64,000 nucleotides of DNA from Gaoshiqia sediminis (GCF_025907915.1 NZ_JAPAAF010000017.1:20009-84008), one strand, 5' to 3'; counted from the first letter of the stretch, positions 55,082 to 63,239 are shown. Program-made: numbers and translations. The notes: generated by a model not told the origin, from the letters alone.

Positions 55082-55576
55082 TTATATCAGTCTTTTCAAC
55101 CGACTGTTTTCGGTGAGGCGCAAATTGGTGTAGTCCATGTTGTAAATGAGCAGTAGGCCGGGGCGCTTTCCGGCTTCCAGGGTGCCCAGCTCGTTTTGCA
55201 GGTCAATCGTTTTGGCCGATTCGTAGCTGAACAAGCGAATGAGTTTTTCGAGGCTTAGTTTGCCATTCTTGAGCTGAATGGCCTTCATCCATTCCAGGAT
55301 GGCACGTTCCCCGTTGTGTTGGTGAGGCAGAAGTGATTCGTATTCCTTCAGTTCGGGAAAGAAGGTGAAAAATTTCAGCAACGTAAATTCCTCAAACAAG
55401 TTGACAAAGGCCGGGCACAGGATGCCGTTGTGAAACTCCATGCCGGCCATCTCCGTCAAATCCCCTTTGGGGCGGATGAGCTGGATGATTTTTCCGCTGG
55501 GGTCAACTTCTACAATTCCCTTGGCAATAGGAGAGCTGTTGACCGGAAACACAAAATGGGCGGCAAATTTTTTCAT
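55082..55576 (-). CDS. Amidohydrolase-like protein lacking the catalytic core
   Basis: A 164-residue protein that looks like an amidohydrolase (aminodeoxyfutalosine-deaminase-type) with its middle removed. The N-terminal composite domain is present (AHFVFPVNSSPIAKGIVEV; FHNGILCPAFVNLFEEF), but where active enzymes read PGFVNTHCHLE the metal-binding HxH is replaced. The whole TIM-barrel region is short, and only the closing segment ELGTLEAGKRPGLLLI remains. So no metal site can form. It overlaps the DUF4296 gene by four bases (ATGA) and is clearly translated in an operon. May be a structural or regulatory relative. Confidence 0.7.
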   Translation of the reverse strand: MKKFAAHFVFPVNSSPIAKGIVEVDPSGKIIQLIRPKGDLTEMAGMEFHNGILCPAFVNLFEEFTLLKFFTFFPELKEYESLLPHQHNGERAILEWMKAIQLKNGKLSLEKLIRLFSYESAKTIDLQNELGTLEAGKRPGLLLIYNMDYTNLRLTENSRLKRLI

Positions 55577-55956
55577 TCTCTACCGGGAATCGTCAGGTCC
55601 CCTTGTTTTTTCATTTCTTCTTGTTGCATGTTCATCCGTTCAATTACCTGGGTGTATATCTTCTCGTATGCCTTTGGGTGTGCCGAGTAATAAATAATCG
55701 AAACGGTCAGAACCGAATCAGTCAGCTTGTATTTATCGAGTACCGATTGGTAAAGTTCTTTTGAGTCCACCGACAGACTGTCGGGATTGTTGTACCTGAA
55801 TTTTTCGGATATCGACTCGCTGAGGTGAATATCGTAAAGAATGTCCACCATTTTTTTCTCGCTGATCAGGTTTTTGGGCTTCGGATAACCTTTTTCCTGA
55901 CAGGCAACCCCTGTAAAAAGTAGAAGAATGAAAATGAAGAGTAACGGCTTCTGCAT
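55573..55956 (-). CDS. DUF4296 lipoprotein
   Basis: A 127-residue small protein with an N-terminal hydrophobic segment ending in a cysteine (MQKPLLFIFILLLFTGVACQ), fitting a lipoprotein signal. The mature part (MVDILYDIHLSESI; YNNPDSLSVDSKELYQSVLD) is the DUF4296 family found throughout Bacteroidota. The start at 55956 is chosen for the signal. First gene of a minus-strand group with the amidohydrolase-like and radical SAM genes, and divergent from the cobalamin riboswitch. Confidence 0.85.
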   Translation of the reverse strand: MQKPLLFIFILLLFTGVACQEKGYPKPKNLISEKKMVDILYDIHLSESISEKFRYNNPDSLSVDSKELYQSVLDKYKLTDSVLTVSIIYYSAHPKAYEKIYTQVIERMNMQQEEMKKQGDLTIPGRE

Positions 55957-56094
55957 GGATCGCTTAAATTTATTCCTTGCCAAAGTTAGGATTCCCAATC
56001 AGATAAACGGGCATCCTGTTTGTAAAAAGCGCGAAAAAAATATGGCGAATTTAACTTTTGCGCGAAAAAATATCTGTATCATTGCAGGCATATT

Positions 56095-56275
56095 ACCGGT
56101 TTCGATACTGATTTTTTCAGTTGGAATGAAAAGGGAATCCTGTGGAAAACAGGAGCTGTCCCCGCAGCTGTAAACCCGTTTAAGGATCGCGGACTTTAAT
56201 GCCACTGTTTGGCTACTGCCAGGCGGGAAGGTGTCCGGGATCGGGTAAGCCAGAAGACCTGCCGGTGATCGAAGT
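56095..56275 (+). ncRNA. Cobalamin (B12) riboswitch aptamer
   Basis: Conserved blocks appear in order on the plus strand: AAAAGGGAA (56129-56137), CCCCGCAGCTGTAA (56160-56173, loop 5), GCCACTG, GGGAAGGT and the B12 box GTAAGCCAGAAGACCTGCC (56245-56263). A closing P1 stem forms from TTCGAT (56101-56106) and ATCGAA (56268-56273). A weak promoter (TTTG 56057, TATCATTG 56077) precedes it. No B12 transport or synthesis gene follows on the same strand; a terminator ends the transcript at 56398. Confidence 0.93.
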
Positions 56276-56364
56276 TTTCGGGGTAAAGACGCTGCCCGTG
56301 TTTGGGCGCATCCCTGGCTTCATTGGCTCCCGATTTCTGCCAATTGAGGGGGCAATGTAACTGT

Positions 56365-56398
56365 AAAAGCTGCTGGTCAGGGGCCACAGCTTTTTTTT
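56365..56398 (+). terminator. Rho-independent terminator of the riboswitch RNA
   Basis: AAAAGCTG pairs with CAGCTTTT, with an inner TGGT/GCCA stem, followed by eight T residues. It lies 90 nt after the aptamer and no gene follows before ispG on the opposite strand. It may be the expression platform of the switch or the end of a stand-alone small RNA. Confidence 0.85.
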
Positions 56399-56493
56399 AT
56401 GCCTTGCCGGATCGAAATTGGGTTAGCTGAGAAGTTATTCACCAGGTGAAATCGATCCACCCGGTGAATGACTTGAATGTCTGTAAAATAAGT

Positions 56494-58359
56494 TTAATGC
56501 TGTTCTTCCGGCTCTTTCCAGTCGCCGTTTTCGCGGATCAGGGTTTCCAGTTCGTGCACCGCATTTTCGTAAGGAATCTGCCTTTTTTTCAGTGACTGGC
56601 CTTTGTAAAGGTTCACCTTGCCTGGTCCCGCGCCCACAAAACCATAGTCCACGTCGCCCATTTCGCCGGGGCCGTTTACTACGCATCCCATCACGCCAAT
56701 TTTCAGGTGGCTGAGGTGTTTAAAATGGGCCTTGATTTTTTTGGTGGTTTCGTGCAGGTCGAACAGGGTGCGCCCGCAACCGGGACACGAGATAAACTCG
56801 GTTTTGGTAACGCGCATCCGGCTGGCCTGCAGGATGGAGAAGCTCAGGTCCTTCAGGTCGGTGAAGGTGATATTGTCGCCTTCGTTGGTGATGCACACCC
56901 CATCGCCGTACCCGTCGATCAGTAAACCGCCCAGATCAACAGCGGCTTTAATTTGAAGGTCTTCCAGTCTGCTTTCTTTGTAGGAGCGCAGGATAATGAC
57001 CGGAACTTTCCAGATGTGCGATTCCAGTGTCATAAAGAAGGCGCGCAGCTCGGCATGTGGATTTTTGTTGAAGCTTTCCAGCATGAGCACGGTCTTTCGG
57101 GTTTGCTTCAGCTTGGTAATGATTTCCGGGTTTTCGGACATAAAACGGTCGAATTCCATTTTGTTGGTCCGGATAAATTTCATTTGGCCCCAATGACTTC
57201 CGCCAAACAGGTATTCTTCCAGGTCGAGGATCGGGTAGCTGTTTCCTTCTAAATCAACGATATGGTCTTTTTGCAGGAAATACTCCGGGATTTGTTTGCC
57301 GCGCAGGGGCAGCACTTCCGAAAGTGTTCGGTTGCGCAGGTCGGCCACCACCACGGGTACTTGTTTGCCGCCCATGTTCATCACCGGGCGCACCGAACGG
57401 CGTTCATACTCAAACGGGTTGGTTTGCGCAAACAGGGGCGCTTTGATGGGTTGGTGGTTCTGGTAGGTTTTGATGTGGTCGATCATTTTGCGGGCCACCG
57501 GGATTTCTTTTTCCGGCGCTTCGGTAAGCGAAACCCGGATGGTGTCGCCAATGCCGTCGGCCAGTAGGGCGCCAATGCCCACTGCCGATTTGATGCGGCC
57601 ATCTTCACCTTCACCGGCTTCGGTTACCCCCAGGTGCAGCGGGAATTCCATATCCTCCAGGCGCATGCGCTTGTTCAGCAAACGAACCGTGTAAACCATC
57701 ATGCGCGTGTTGCTCGATTTGATGGAGATAACGACATTCGTATAATCCACTTTTTTGCAGATGCGCAGGTACTCCATCACCGATTCGGAGATGCCTGCCG
57801 GCGTGTCGCCGTAGCGGCTCATAATTCGGTCGGACAGGGAGCCCTGGTTGGCGCCAATGCGCAGCGCCGTGTTGGTCTCGCGGAGCACCTCCAGAAAAGG
57901 GATAAACAGTTCTTCAATGCGTTCCAGCTCTTCCTTGTATTCGTCGTCGGTGTACAGATGATGCTCAAAGCGGGCCCGTTTGTCGTAGAAATTACCGGGA
58001 TTGATCCGGATCTTGGAGATGTATTTGGCCGCTATTTCAGCGAGTTTGGGGTTAAAATGAATGTCGGCGATCAGCGGGGTTTCGTAGCCCCGGGCCACCA
58101 GCTCCCGTTTGATGTTCCGAAGGTTTTCCGCATCGTTAATGCCTTTCACCGTTACCCGGACGTAGTCGGCGCCCGCTTTTATGATGCGGATGATTTGTTC
58201 CACCGTGGCATCTGTGTCTTTTGAATCGGTATCGGTCATGGACTGAATACGGATCGGGTAATCGCTCCCAATGGGCACCTTGCCAATTTGTACGGTAGAA
58301 GTCTGTTGGCGTTGGTACCGCGTCAAATCTTTTATGTAGTTAAAGTTCCGATCTTCCAT
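56494..58359 (-). CDS. ispG: 4-hydroxy-3-methylbut-2-enyl diphosphate synthase (large form)
   Basis: A 621-residue IspG of the MEP isoprenoid pathway, which reductively opens the cyclic diphosphate MEcPP. The TIM barrel (IRIQSMTDTDSKDTD; ADIHFNPKLAEIAAKY) is followed by the extra ~200-residue insertion domain of the Bacteroidota/plant form. The C-terminal 4Fe-4S cysteines lie in CPGCGRTLFD (near 522-525) and GVMGCVVNGPGE (near 556). ATG at 58359 (MEDRNFNYIKDLTRYQR) is chosen; the open frame has nine extra codons. Single gene. Confidence 0.96.
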   Translation of the reverse strand: MEDRNFNYIKDLTRYQRQQTSTVQIGKVPIGSDYPIRIQSMTDTDSKDTDATVEQIIRIIKAGADYVRVTVKGINDAENLRNIKRELVARGYETPLIADIHFNPKLAEIAAKYISKIRINPGNFYDKRARFEHHLYTDDEYKEELERIEELFIPFLEVLRETNTALRIGANQGSLSDRIMSRYGDTPAGISESVMEYLRICKKVDYTNVVISIKSSNTRMMVYTVRLLNKRMRLEDMEFPLHLGVTEAGEGEDGRIKSAVGIGALLADGIGDTIRVSLTEAPEKEIPVARKMIDHIKTYQNHQPIKAPLFAQTNPFEYERRSVRPVMNMGGKQVPVVVADLRNRTLSEVLPLRGKQIPEYFLQKDHIVDLEGNSYPILDLEEYLFGGSHWGQMKFIRTNKMEFDRFMSENPEIITKLKQTRKTVLMLESFNKNPHAELRAFFMTLESHIWKVPVIILRSYKESRLEDLQIKAAVDLGGLLIDGYGDGVCITNEGDNITFTDLKDLSFSILQASRMRVTKTEFISCPGCGRTLFDLHETTKKIKAHFKHLSHLKIGVMGCVVNGPGEMGDVDYGFVGAGPGKVNLYKGQSLKKRQIPYENAVHELETLIRENGDWKEPEEQH

Positions 58360-58631
58360 TTCAGTCAAGCAATTTTGAGGAGCCACAAAGTTAAATTAAA
58401 GTTAATAATAAAAAAATGCCTTCGCCTAATTTAAAATGATTTAGGCCGATAAAACAGGGCCTTTCAGTCTATCACTCAGGGAGAGGGAAGGCCCGGATAA
58501 AAAAAGGATATAAATTCGTTTTTCTTGCGGCATTTGATTTGATGGCCCAAGTAAGCCTTTTTACATCACCCGGAATTTACCGCAAGCTTAATTTTAAATG
58601 AGGAATACGGCTGCTTTCAACCTGTTTTCTG

Positions 58632-58639
58632 TATTTTTG
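58632..58639 (+). promoter_or_regulatory. -7 element of the gldA-like gene
   Basis: TATTTTTG matches TAnnTTTG, 18 nt upstream of the ATG at 58658, giving a leader of about 12 nt. It supports 58658 over the upstream ATG at 58598. Confidence 0.5.
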
Positions 58640-58657
58640 ACACTCAAATCCGGGAAG

Positions 58658-59569
58658 ATGTCCATTCAAATTGAAGGTATTTCGAAATTTTACGGAGAGC
58701 AAAAAGCACTCGACAACCTGACTGTTGCGCTGAACAGCGGAGAACTGGTTGGCTTTCTGGGCCCGAACGGCGCCGGAAAATCAACCCTCATGAAAATAAT
58801 TACCGGCTACCTGGCTGCCGATGACGGTACAGTGAGAATGAACGGACAAACGGTTACCCCCGAAAATCACGAAGTACGACGCGATATCGGCTATCTCCCC
58901 GAAAACAATCCGCTTTACACCGACCTCTACATCAAGGAGTTTTTGACACTCACCGCAGGTTTTTATCAGCTGGCAGATAAAGCACAAAAAGTGGCCCGGG
59001 TGATTGAAATGACCGGCCTGGGGCCGGAGCAGCACAAGAAAATCAAAGCCCTTTCGAAAGGGTACCGGCAGCGGGTAGGACTGGCACAGGCGCTCATCCA
59101 CGACCCGTCCATCCTGATATTGGATGAGCCCACAACCGGACTCGACCCCAACCAGCTGGAGGAAATACGGTTGTTGATCCGCTCTATCAGCCGCGAAAAA
59201 ACCGTGTTGTTTTCCACCCACATCATGCAGGAAGTGGAGGCTATTTGCAATCGGGTGATCATCATTAATCAGGGAAAACTGATTGCCGACGGCTCAGTGG
59301 ACCGGCTGAAGAGCGGCGCGTTCTTTTCCGCCCAACAGGTGCTGGTCGAGTTCGGCACACCTGTTTTGCCTTCTACCCTGAGCGGACAGCTTCCCTTGGC
59401 CAGCCTTGAGCCGCTCAGCGACCGCTCTTTTGTGCTCACCCCCGCTGATGAACACGACCTGCGCCCCGTCCTGTTTCGCTTTGCTGTTGACCATGGATTG
59501 GTCATCCTTACCCTGACCGAAAAAAAGGCCAGCCTGGAAAATATTTTTCAGAAACTTACCCGGAACTGA
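58658..59569 (+). CDS. gldA: ABC transporter ATPase, GldA type
   Basis: A 303-residue ABC ATPase. Walker A GPNGAGKST, signature LSKGYRQRVGLAQAL, Walker B SILILDEPTTGLDP and the H-loop FSTHIMQEVE are all intact. The first line (IEGISKFYGEQKALDNLTV) and the C-terminal ~80-residue domain fit GldA, the ATPase of the GldAFG system associated with gliding in this phylum. The membrane partners GldF and GldG are not adjacent here, so gliding cannot be inferred from it alone. It runs head-on into the lipoprotein gene at 59571. Confidence 0.85.
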   Translation: MSIQIEGISKFYGEQKALDNLTVALNSGELVGFLGPNGAGKSTLMKIITGYLAADDGTVRMNGQTVTPENHEVRRDIGYLPENNPLYTDLYIKEFLTLTAGFYQLADKAQKVARVIEMTGLGPEQHKKIKALSKGYRQRVGLAQALIHDPSILILDEPTTGLDPNQLEEIRLLIRSISREKTVLFSTHIMQEVEAICNRVIIINQGKLIADGSVDRLKSGAFFSAQQVLVEFGTPVLPSTLSGQLPLASLEPLSDRSFVLTPADEHDLRPVLFRFAVDHGLVILTLTEKKASLENIFQKLTRN

Positions 59570-59570
59570 T

Positions 59571-60587
59571 TTATTGGTATTGAATGTAGCTAGGCAGCGG
59601 TTTTAGTTTCATCAGTTCGGGCGGTGTTAGCAGGCGATAAGGGGGCTTCTTTCGATCGTTTTTATAAAACAGTTTGAAGCCGGTAAATTGTACCGGTTCC
59701 CGATAGATGTAATCCCGGTATGTGCTGAATTTCAGCGTGGGATTGCCCCAGCCGTCCATGTTGATGACGATTTGCACTTCGGGGCGTAATAGGATGTTTT
59801 TGTGTTTTCGGACCATGCCTTGCGTAAAGCGGTGTACAATAAGGATTTTTGGGCCTAAGTTGTTTTCCCGCACCAAACCGGCCAGGTATTCCGAGCAATA
59901 ATTAATATCTGCGGCATTCAAGCTCCCAATTTTATGTCCTGGTATATGGCCATTCTTCATCGCGAATTCGGGATCAACAGCCAGGTGTACGTGGGGCAAT
60001 GACAGGTATCGCTCCAGCCGGGGAACTTCTTCTTGCAGCGTACTTTGACCAACCTGAATGTCTAAAAAGACAATGGCATCTCCCATTTTCGCTATCGCCA
60101 ATACCGAGTCAATCTGCGCTTTGGGCATGCGTTTGCAATATTTTCCATCCTCGGTGGGGGTGCCCTGTGCTACTACGGCAATGTAGTGTACAGCCGGTTG
60201 TACCCGGGTGGCCGGATCGGCTTCCTCCCATGCGCTGACTTCGGCATTTAGTCTTTCCCACATTTCTTTGGGCGGATGCTCGCCTAAAACTCCCATGCGT
60301 TTGGAATAGAGATTGCCATAATAGGCGACAATCCGTTTGTGAGGCAATATCGCCCCTTTTAGCGGGTAGGGCTGGTTTTTAACGGGCCACAAGCCCTTTT
60401 CGTCCCCATTTGCCAGGATGTCCAGCCTTTTTAAAAATTCCAGGGTGTCTGTCGGTTCCGGGACTTCCTTTTCCCGAATTTGGGCTGTCGTATCGGCGGA
60501 GATGAACCCCGAATTTGCCATGGTTTTCTCCGTACACCCGAAAACCAAAAAGAATATCAGCGCTATGTGGATAAATTGCCGCTCCAT
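59571..60587 (-). CDS. Exported lipoprotein with TIM-barrel-like fold
   Basis: A 338-residue protein. The signal (FIHIALIFFLVFGC) ends in a lipobox-like LVFGC. The mature part contains strands like KRIVAYYGNLYSKRMGVLGE, HYIAVVAQGTPTEDG, DAIVFLDIQVGQ, VHLAVDPEFAMKNGHIPG and ILIVHRFTQGMV, a pattern of a beta/alpha barrel with similarity to glycoside-hydrolase-like proteins, but no catalytic pair is clear. Seen in Bacteroidota and others as a hypothetical protein. Function unknown. Confidence 0.7.
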   Translation of the reverse strand: MERQFIHIALIFFLVFGCTEKTMANSGFISADTTAQIREKEVPEPTDTLEFLKRLDILANGDEKGLWPVKNQPYPLKGAILPHKRIVAYYGNLYSKRMGVLGEHPPKEMWERLNAEVSAWEEADPATRVQPAVHYIAVVAQGTPTEDGKYCKRMPKAQIDSVLAIAKMGDAIVFLDIQVGQSTLQEEVPRLERYLSLPHVHLAVDPEFAMKNGHIPGHKIGSLNAADINYCSEYLAGLVRENNLGPKILIVHRFTQGMVRKHKNILLRPEVQIVINMDGWGNPTLKFSTYRDYIYREPVQFTGFKLFYKNDRKKPPYRLLTPPELMKLKPLPSYIQYQ

Positions 60588-60864
60588 AATTGAAAGTCTT
60601 TACGTGCTGATCAAGTCGGGCTCATCGGTTTTTGTTTCCTGAAAGAACCTGTTCCCGTCATGAGCTGGAGATACATTCCTGTTTATGATTACGAGATTTC
60701 AACCCGAAGTGGCGAATAAATTGAGCTGTTTTGAAAGCAGTAATAACCTTGTTTTAGCTTGTTTGCAAAGGGAAAACTGATTCGAGATGGAGTTGGAAGA
60801 TCATCGGCAATCGCCCAAAGCCCGATTTTGGGAACGACCATTACCCTGGAGCGATTGCGGAAGA
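60588..60864. other. Intergenic region before the accessory block
   Basis: About 277 bp with no gene. It marks the change from core genes to AT-rich accessory DNA. CAATCGC and its complement GCGATTG (60809 and 60851) form a small inverted repeat. No promoter is evident. Confidence 0.4.
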
Positions 60865-60942
60865 GAGGAGTGCAGCTCGCGTACGTTCAGTGGTGAGAGG
60901 CTCTCCCCGTCAGTGTTCACTGGCGGGGCAGTCTACTCGATT
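60865..60942 (+). repeat. Group II intron 3'-end remnant, copy 1
   Basis: A 78-bp element nearly identical to 62174-62253 (one 2-bp gap, few substitutions). It reads as a group II intron domain VI: GAGAG at the base pairs with CTACTC leaving one bulged A eight bases from the end, and an inner hairpin CCCCG...CAGTG/CACTG...CGGGG. It ends in CTACTCGATT, 12 bp from the Fic stop. No reverse transcriptase gene is present. Confidence 0.6.
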
Positions 60943-60954
60943 GTGCTTTGTTTT

Positions 60955-61911
60955 TTATTTGAATTTATATCTTGTTGTATTTTTATCTCCAATCTTTTCA
61001 ATCATTCCATTCTCAACAGCAAAATTCAAATCCCGACTTGCTGTCGCTGGAGAAATTTCTCTAAAATTCTTTAAATATTCTTTTCGTGTAAAGTAGTCGT
61101 TTTTAACAATTGACTTGAATAAATTAATCCGATCAATATTCGTTAAGCTGACATTCTGAATATTTAATAATTCCTCAAGTGATTCAAGGATAATTTCAAG
61201 CATAAATTCAATAAATACGGTCGATTCTCCAGTATTGTCAGATTTTCCAAGAGATTCATAATATTGTTCTTGTCGTTCTTTTATCAAAGTCTCAATTGGT
61301 AGAAATTCAAAAACAGGATAGGAATCCTTTAAAATCAACGTTTGCCATAATCTCCCCATCCTACCATTCCCGTCGATGAAGGGATGAATAAATTCCATTT
61401 CATAGTGGAATACACAACTTTTAATTAAAACCAGGTCTTCGTCATTTTTTAAATAGTCAAACAAGTCATTCATTAATGGTTTTAGCATTTCGCTTGGTGG
61501 AGCAAGGTGAGCAACCTCTGGACCCTTAACAATTCCAACCGATTGGCTTCTAAGTTTTCCAGCTGATTCAATAAGTCCATTCATTAATATTCCGTGAGCC
61601 TCACAGAATGAATCAAATTTATACGGATTCAATTTGTCCAGATAGTCATAAACAGCAATAGCATTTTTAACTTCCAGAATGTCTTTTTTAGGTCCAATTA
61701 CCCTTTTATTTTCAATGATTGCCGTTATTTGCTCAATGGTCAAGGTATTTCCTTCTATTTCAAGTGATGAGTGAATTGTTTTAATCCTGTTTTTCTTTCT
61801 TAATGCTGTTGGTGGTCTATTTAGGTGTGCAGAATTTACCTCTCCAATTTTTTCCGAAATCGAAGCAACTAATTTTAAAATTTTGCCAGTTATTTTATAT
61901 GGTGGTTTCAT
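60955..61911 (-). CDS. Fic-domain protein (predicted AMP transferase)
   Basis: A 318-residue protein. The Fic motif HPFIDGNGRMGRLW starts near residue 176 and is intact, so AMP transfer from ATP to hydroxyl side chains is expected. The N-terminal SSLEIEGNTLT carries the (S/T)xxxE(G/N) inhibitory helix that blocks the ATP site in class II Fic proteins, which makes it self-inhibited. A C-terminal winged-helix-like domain (~255-318, YFTRKEYLKNFREISPATAS) may bind DNA. It is AT-rich, alone, and flanked by intron remnants, so it was probably acquired. Confidence 0.93.
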   Translation of the reverse strand: MKPPYKITGKILKLVASISEKIGEVNSAHLNRPPTALRKKNRIKTIHSSLEIEGNTLTIEQITAIIENKRVIGPKKDILEVKNAIAVYDYLDKLNPYKFDSFCEAHGILMNGLIESAGKLRSQSVGIVKGPEVAHLAPPSEMLKPLMNDLFDYLKNDEDLVLIKSCVFHYEMEFIHPFIDGNGRMGRLWQTLILKDSYPVFEFLPIETLIKERQEQYYESLGKSDNTGESTVFIEFMLEIILESLEELLNIQNVSLTNIDRINLFKSIVKNDYFTRKEYLKNFREISPATASRDLNFAVENGMIEKIGDKNTTRYKFK

Positions 61912-62011
61912 TCAGTTAAATCTTGATAGTATCATATGATAGTATCAAAGATAATAGATTTATTTCAAAATGCAATTAAGTGACTGATATTCTGTTTCCT
62001 AAAATAAAGTC

Positions 62012-62124
62012 TAACGGTCAGGTGCAAGTTTAGACGGCTGAAAAACTAATTTGAATTATTAATCAAGCGTATTTGTACCAGTCTGACCGTTCATTGAAAC
62101 ACATTACAGCCGTTAAATTTGCAC
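62012..62124. repeat. Long interleaved inverted repeat (attC-like site A)
   Basis: Two inverted pairs interleave: TAACGGTCAG (62012-62021) with CTGACCGTT (62083-62091), and GTGCAAGTTTAGACGGCTG (62022-62040) with CAGCCGTTAAATTTGCAC (62107-62124), the latter with one mismatch and one extrahelical base. No gene is present between 61912 and 62261. It lies just upstream of the Fic gene's start and borders the second intron remnant. Confidence 0.6.
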
Positions 62125-62129
62125 AATGT

Positions 62130-62253
62130 GTGTGCCCGAGGTTAAATGTCCGGTGGACATTTCAAGTGAAGGGGAGGAGCGCAGCTCGCGTACGTACAGT
62201 GGTGTGAGAGGCTCTCCCCGTCAGTGTTCACTGGCGGGGCAGTCTACTCGATT
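62130..62253 (+). repeat. Degenerate group II intron (both ends, interior lost)
   Basis: A segment that begins GTGTGCCCG, fitting the GUGYG 5' consensus of group II introns, and ends with the domain-VI element at 62174-62253 (bulged A, ...CTACTCGAT). Only ~124 bp remain, so the interior and reverse transcriptase have been deleted. It sits six bases after the palindrome A, as expected for introns that target hairpin/attC-type sites. Confidence 0.5.
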
Positions 62254-62261
62254 ACCACAAG

Positions 62262-63068
62262 TTATTTCTTCATTCGTTTCATCAGTTCCAATTCAGTTTC
62301 TGCCATATTTGTTATTAAAGAATATTGTGAAGGTATTCCATTGTCTTTGTATTTTTCAAAATATTCATTTAATCCTGACACTTCTTTTTCTGCATTGTCT
62401 ATTTCAGATTTTAATAAGTATAGTTCTCCTAAATAAAGCTTTGCATAAAGCACTTCAATTTTATCAGATTTCTCATTGTTTAGAATTTCGTCAATAAGTC
62501 CTTTCACTTTCGAATCATTTTCTAAATTATCATCGAATAGATAATAATCAATCAATTTGTGAGGTACTTGCCCCATTTTTTCTTTTTCGGTTTTTTCTGA
62601 ATATAAATCTTGGCGATAAACTAATTTATTCCCTTTAATAAAATACCATCTAACAACTGAGCATTTTTCATCAAGTTCCTTGGTAAATTTTCGTTTTTCT
62701 GCATGAAAATTAGTCATTAAGGCTAGTAATGTTCCGTCTTTGGTGCCTTCTTTTATAAAGAATACAAGTCTTGCTTCTGGTCCTTTTTCTTGTTTAATTG
62801 TTACAGTTACTTTATTGTCCTTGTCAATTTTAAAAAGTACTGTCTTTAATATTTTCGCCATTTCATCATAGTCAAGTTGCTTATACAAATCAGTCATAAA
62901 AAAGGCGTCTGCAAAAACTTGATGAACGAAATAAAATTCACTTATTCCGTACTTATTAATTGAATCCTTATTATCAGATTGAATCTGTATTTTGTCTTGT
63001 CCAAATGAACTTAAGGATAAAAATCCGAAAAGAATCACTGTTGTAAAAATTAAAATCTGTTTTTTCAT
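62262..63068 (-). CDS. Exported hypothetical protein (cassette gene)
   Basis: A 268-residue protein with signal peptide (ILIFTTVILFGFLSLSSFGQ). The mature part is charged and mixed alpha/beta; the C-terminal ~80 residues read like tetratricopeptide-type helices (AKLYLGELYLLKSEIDNAEK). No family recognised. The start at 63068 follows from the signal peptide. It is AT-rich, lies 8 bp from the intron remnant and 27 bp from palindrome B, and fits a single-gene cassette. Confidence 0.75.
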   Translation of the reverse strand: MKKQILIFTTVILFGFLSLSSFGQDKIQIQSDNKDSINKYGISEFYFVHQVFADAFFMTDLYKQLDYDEMAKILKTVLFKIDKDNKVTVTIKQEKGPEARLVFFIKEGTKDGTLLALMTNFHAEKRKFTKELDEKCSVVRWYFIKGNKLVYRQDLYSEKTEKEKMGQVPHKLIDYYLFDDNLENDSKVKGLIDEILNNEKSDKIEVLYAKLYLGELYLLKSEIDNAEKEVSGLNEYFEKYKDNGIPSQYSLITNMAETELELMKRMKK

Positions 63069-63094
63069 GCTATGTTGTCTTTTATAATTTGTGG

Positions 63095-63229
63095 TAACGG
63101 TTGGTACATGTTGTCGGGGCGGATTTCGGAGAGCGTTCCTGTCCGGCAGCTGCCGGACACGGAACTGCGAAACGAGAATCCGCAGTTGGCGTACCACCAA
63201 GCCCCGCCCAGCAATATGTACTGTGTTAG
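63095..63229. repeat. 135-bp imperfect palindrome (attC-like site B)
   Basis: The whole interval folds into one long arm: ends TAAC/GTTA, then GTACATGTTG with CAATATGTAC, GGGGC with GCCCC, GGATT with AATCC, and a perfect core GTCCGGCAGCTGCCGGAC (63141-63158) extended by GTTCC/GGAAC. Unpaired bases interrupt one side, as in integron attC sites. It fills the gap between two unrelated minus-strand genes, with no room for another gene. Confidence 0.7.
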
Positions 63230-63239
63230 CAACTGTAAT

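Noticed and set aside
56196..56387. 63-residue minus-strand frame
   Set aside because: It is antisense to the cobalamin riboswitch and terminator, whose structure explains the conservation.
60865..62253. Insertion sequence flanked by direct repeats
   Set aside because: No transposase, no terminal inverted repeats and no target-site duplication; the repeats match intron domain VI structure better.
62126..62497. 123-residue plus-strand frame starting in the intron remnant
   Set aside because: It reads through the repeat and antisense into the secreted-protein gene; not a gene.
63095..63229. Canonical integron attC site
   Set aside because: The RYYYAAC and GTTRRRY boxes do not fit and no integrase is present, so only attC-like is claimed.
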